A DNA stretch of 49,339 nt from the NCBI GenBank assembly GCA_938082635.1, contig CALLLI010000205.1:1-49339 (forward strand), given 5' to 3'. Shown here piece after piece: positions 48,901 to 49,339 of this stretch. Positions within the stretch are counted from its first letter, which is position 1. Each line of letters begins with the position of its first letter. The stretch comes from an uncultured Verrucomicrobiales bacterium (lineage in GTDB: Bacteria; Verrucomicrobiota; Verrucomicrobiia; Verrucomicrobiales; DEV007). A program made the position numbers and the translations under genes. The notes under the pieces are model-generated. The model was not told the origin of the DNA and did no database searches. It saw nothing but the letters and a program-made list of their open reading frames with translations.

Positions 48901-49339
48901 CTCGACTCCTGGAGGCAGCCGTCCGACGCCAGCCTGGGCAGTGGGTGGTTACGCGCGCTCTCTCTCACCTGGGCCAATGGCAGGCTCGATGTCATCGGTT
49001 CAGCCAGGGGGCGGATCGTCGAGGTCGTCGATTGGGAAAACGAGACATTCACTATCTACGACAGCTTCGACCTGAGTGGAGGCAGCGGGAGCGCGGGGAC
49101 TTGGGCGAGCACGGGACTTGTGCTCAACGACGCCGAGTTCTTCGACGGCTTCTGGTATGCGACCAGCTATTTCTCCCCGGCGTTTGGTGGCGGGACCGAC
49201 TTCGACCAGAACAAGTTCATCCGTTTTGAGACCATGGATGACCTCGTCAGCGGCGATTGGACCGACCTGAGCAGCCGGGTTCCCAGTGGGATGACCCCTT
49301 ACTTTCTAACCGTGAACGGTGGCAATCTCTATCTGGTGA
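48901..49339 (+). pseudogene. Propeller-like exported protein fragment, no start, runs off the window
   Basis: This frame is open from a TAG at 48898-48900 to the end of the window (146 codons) and has no start codon before an internal ATG at 49291. The text (VDWENETFTIYDSFD, FFDGFWYATSYF, NKFIRFETMDDL, LTVNGGNLYL) looks like blades of a beta-propeller (BNR/sialidase-like). Its 5' part has probably been deleted, next to the gntR promoter. The 3' end lies outside. Confidence 0.5.

Overview
The window most likely comes from a member of the Verrucomicrobiota (PVC superphylum). The signs are MoxR/DUF58/VWA/DUF4159 aerotolerance-type genes with very large glutamine/glycine-rich membrane proteins, RAFTLIELLVV-type pseudopilins, secreted sulfatases, CotH/lamin-tail secreted proteins, a PVC-type cytochrome-c dehydrogenase, an unusually short EF-Ts, and genes that mostly start without a strong Shine-Dalgarno sequence. 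This is inferred from gene content only; no marker tree could be run.

Layout. 1-3575: a family-2 glycosyltransferase overlapping uvrA. 3576-7565: a long hairpin between convergent genes, then a large minus-strand CotH/lamin-tail gene that is a clear pseudogene (one +1 shift, one -1 shift, one 11-bp duplication, one in-frame stop). 7715-18545: chromosomal housekeeping: an L,D-transpeptidase-like lipoprotein, rpsP-khpA, a Ca/Na antiporter, hldD, a minus-strand trio (unknown anchored protein, acyP, membrane protein), galE, a double-FKBP isomerase, then rpsB-tsf-rplY-pth. 18622-29974: a tight seven-gene plus-strand operon: MoxR ATPase, DUF58, a BatA-like VWA protein, a 1297-residue coiled-coil/GQ-repeat membrane protein, a second VWA-like membrane protein and a caspase-fold-like secreted protein whose expected catalytic Cys is Ser. 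A DUF4159 gene faces it on the minus strand. 31092-41248: sulfatase, pdxA, queF, a DUF1444-like gene, cupin, GNAT, a small Arg/Tyr-rich secreted protein, an esterase, rnr and a GspG-like pseudopilin.

41261-49339 is an accessory region that begins at tRNA-Gly(CCC). It contains a truncated integrase, a possible transposase tail, a FecR-domain fragment, a 1642-residue fusion (dimethylformamidase-like + PVC-type dehydrogenase + HEAT + cytochrome c + C-terminal beta domain), a sulfatase head joined out of frame to a PQQ-propeller tail, a Dabb protein, a frameshifted GntR/FCD regulator with a palindrome in its promoter, and a propeller-like fragment without a start. This looks like an eroded genomic island.

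How the genes work together. The MoxR operon would form an envelope-associated AAA+/VWA assembly: MoxR remodels, DUF58 and two VWA membrane proteins bind metal-dependent partners, and the giant coiled-coil protein and pseudo-protease act outside the membrane. The rpsB-tsf-rplY-pth and rpsP-khpA blocks serve translation. hldD and galE supply envelope sugars. The sulfatase, esterase and giant dehydrogenase suggest breakdown of sulfated or esterified polymers.

The best candidates for something new are the MoxR operon with its Ser-for-Cys caspase-like member and the 1642-residue fusion enzyme. All coordinates and motifs were read by eye; no database search was possible.
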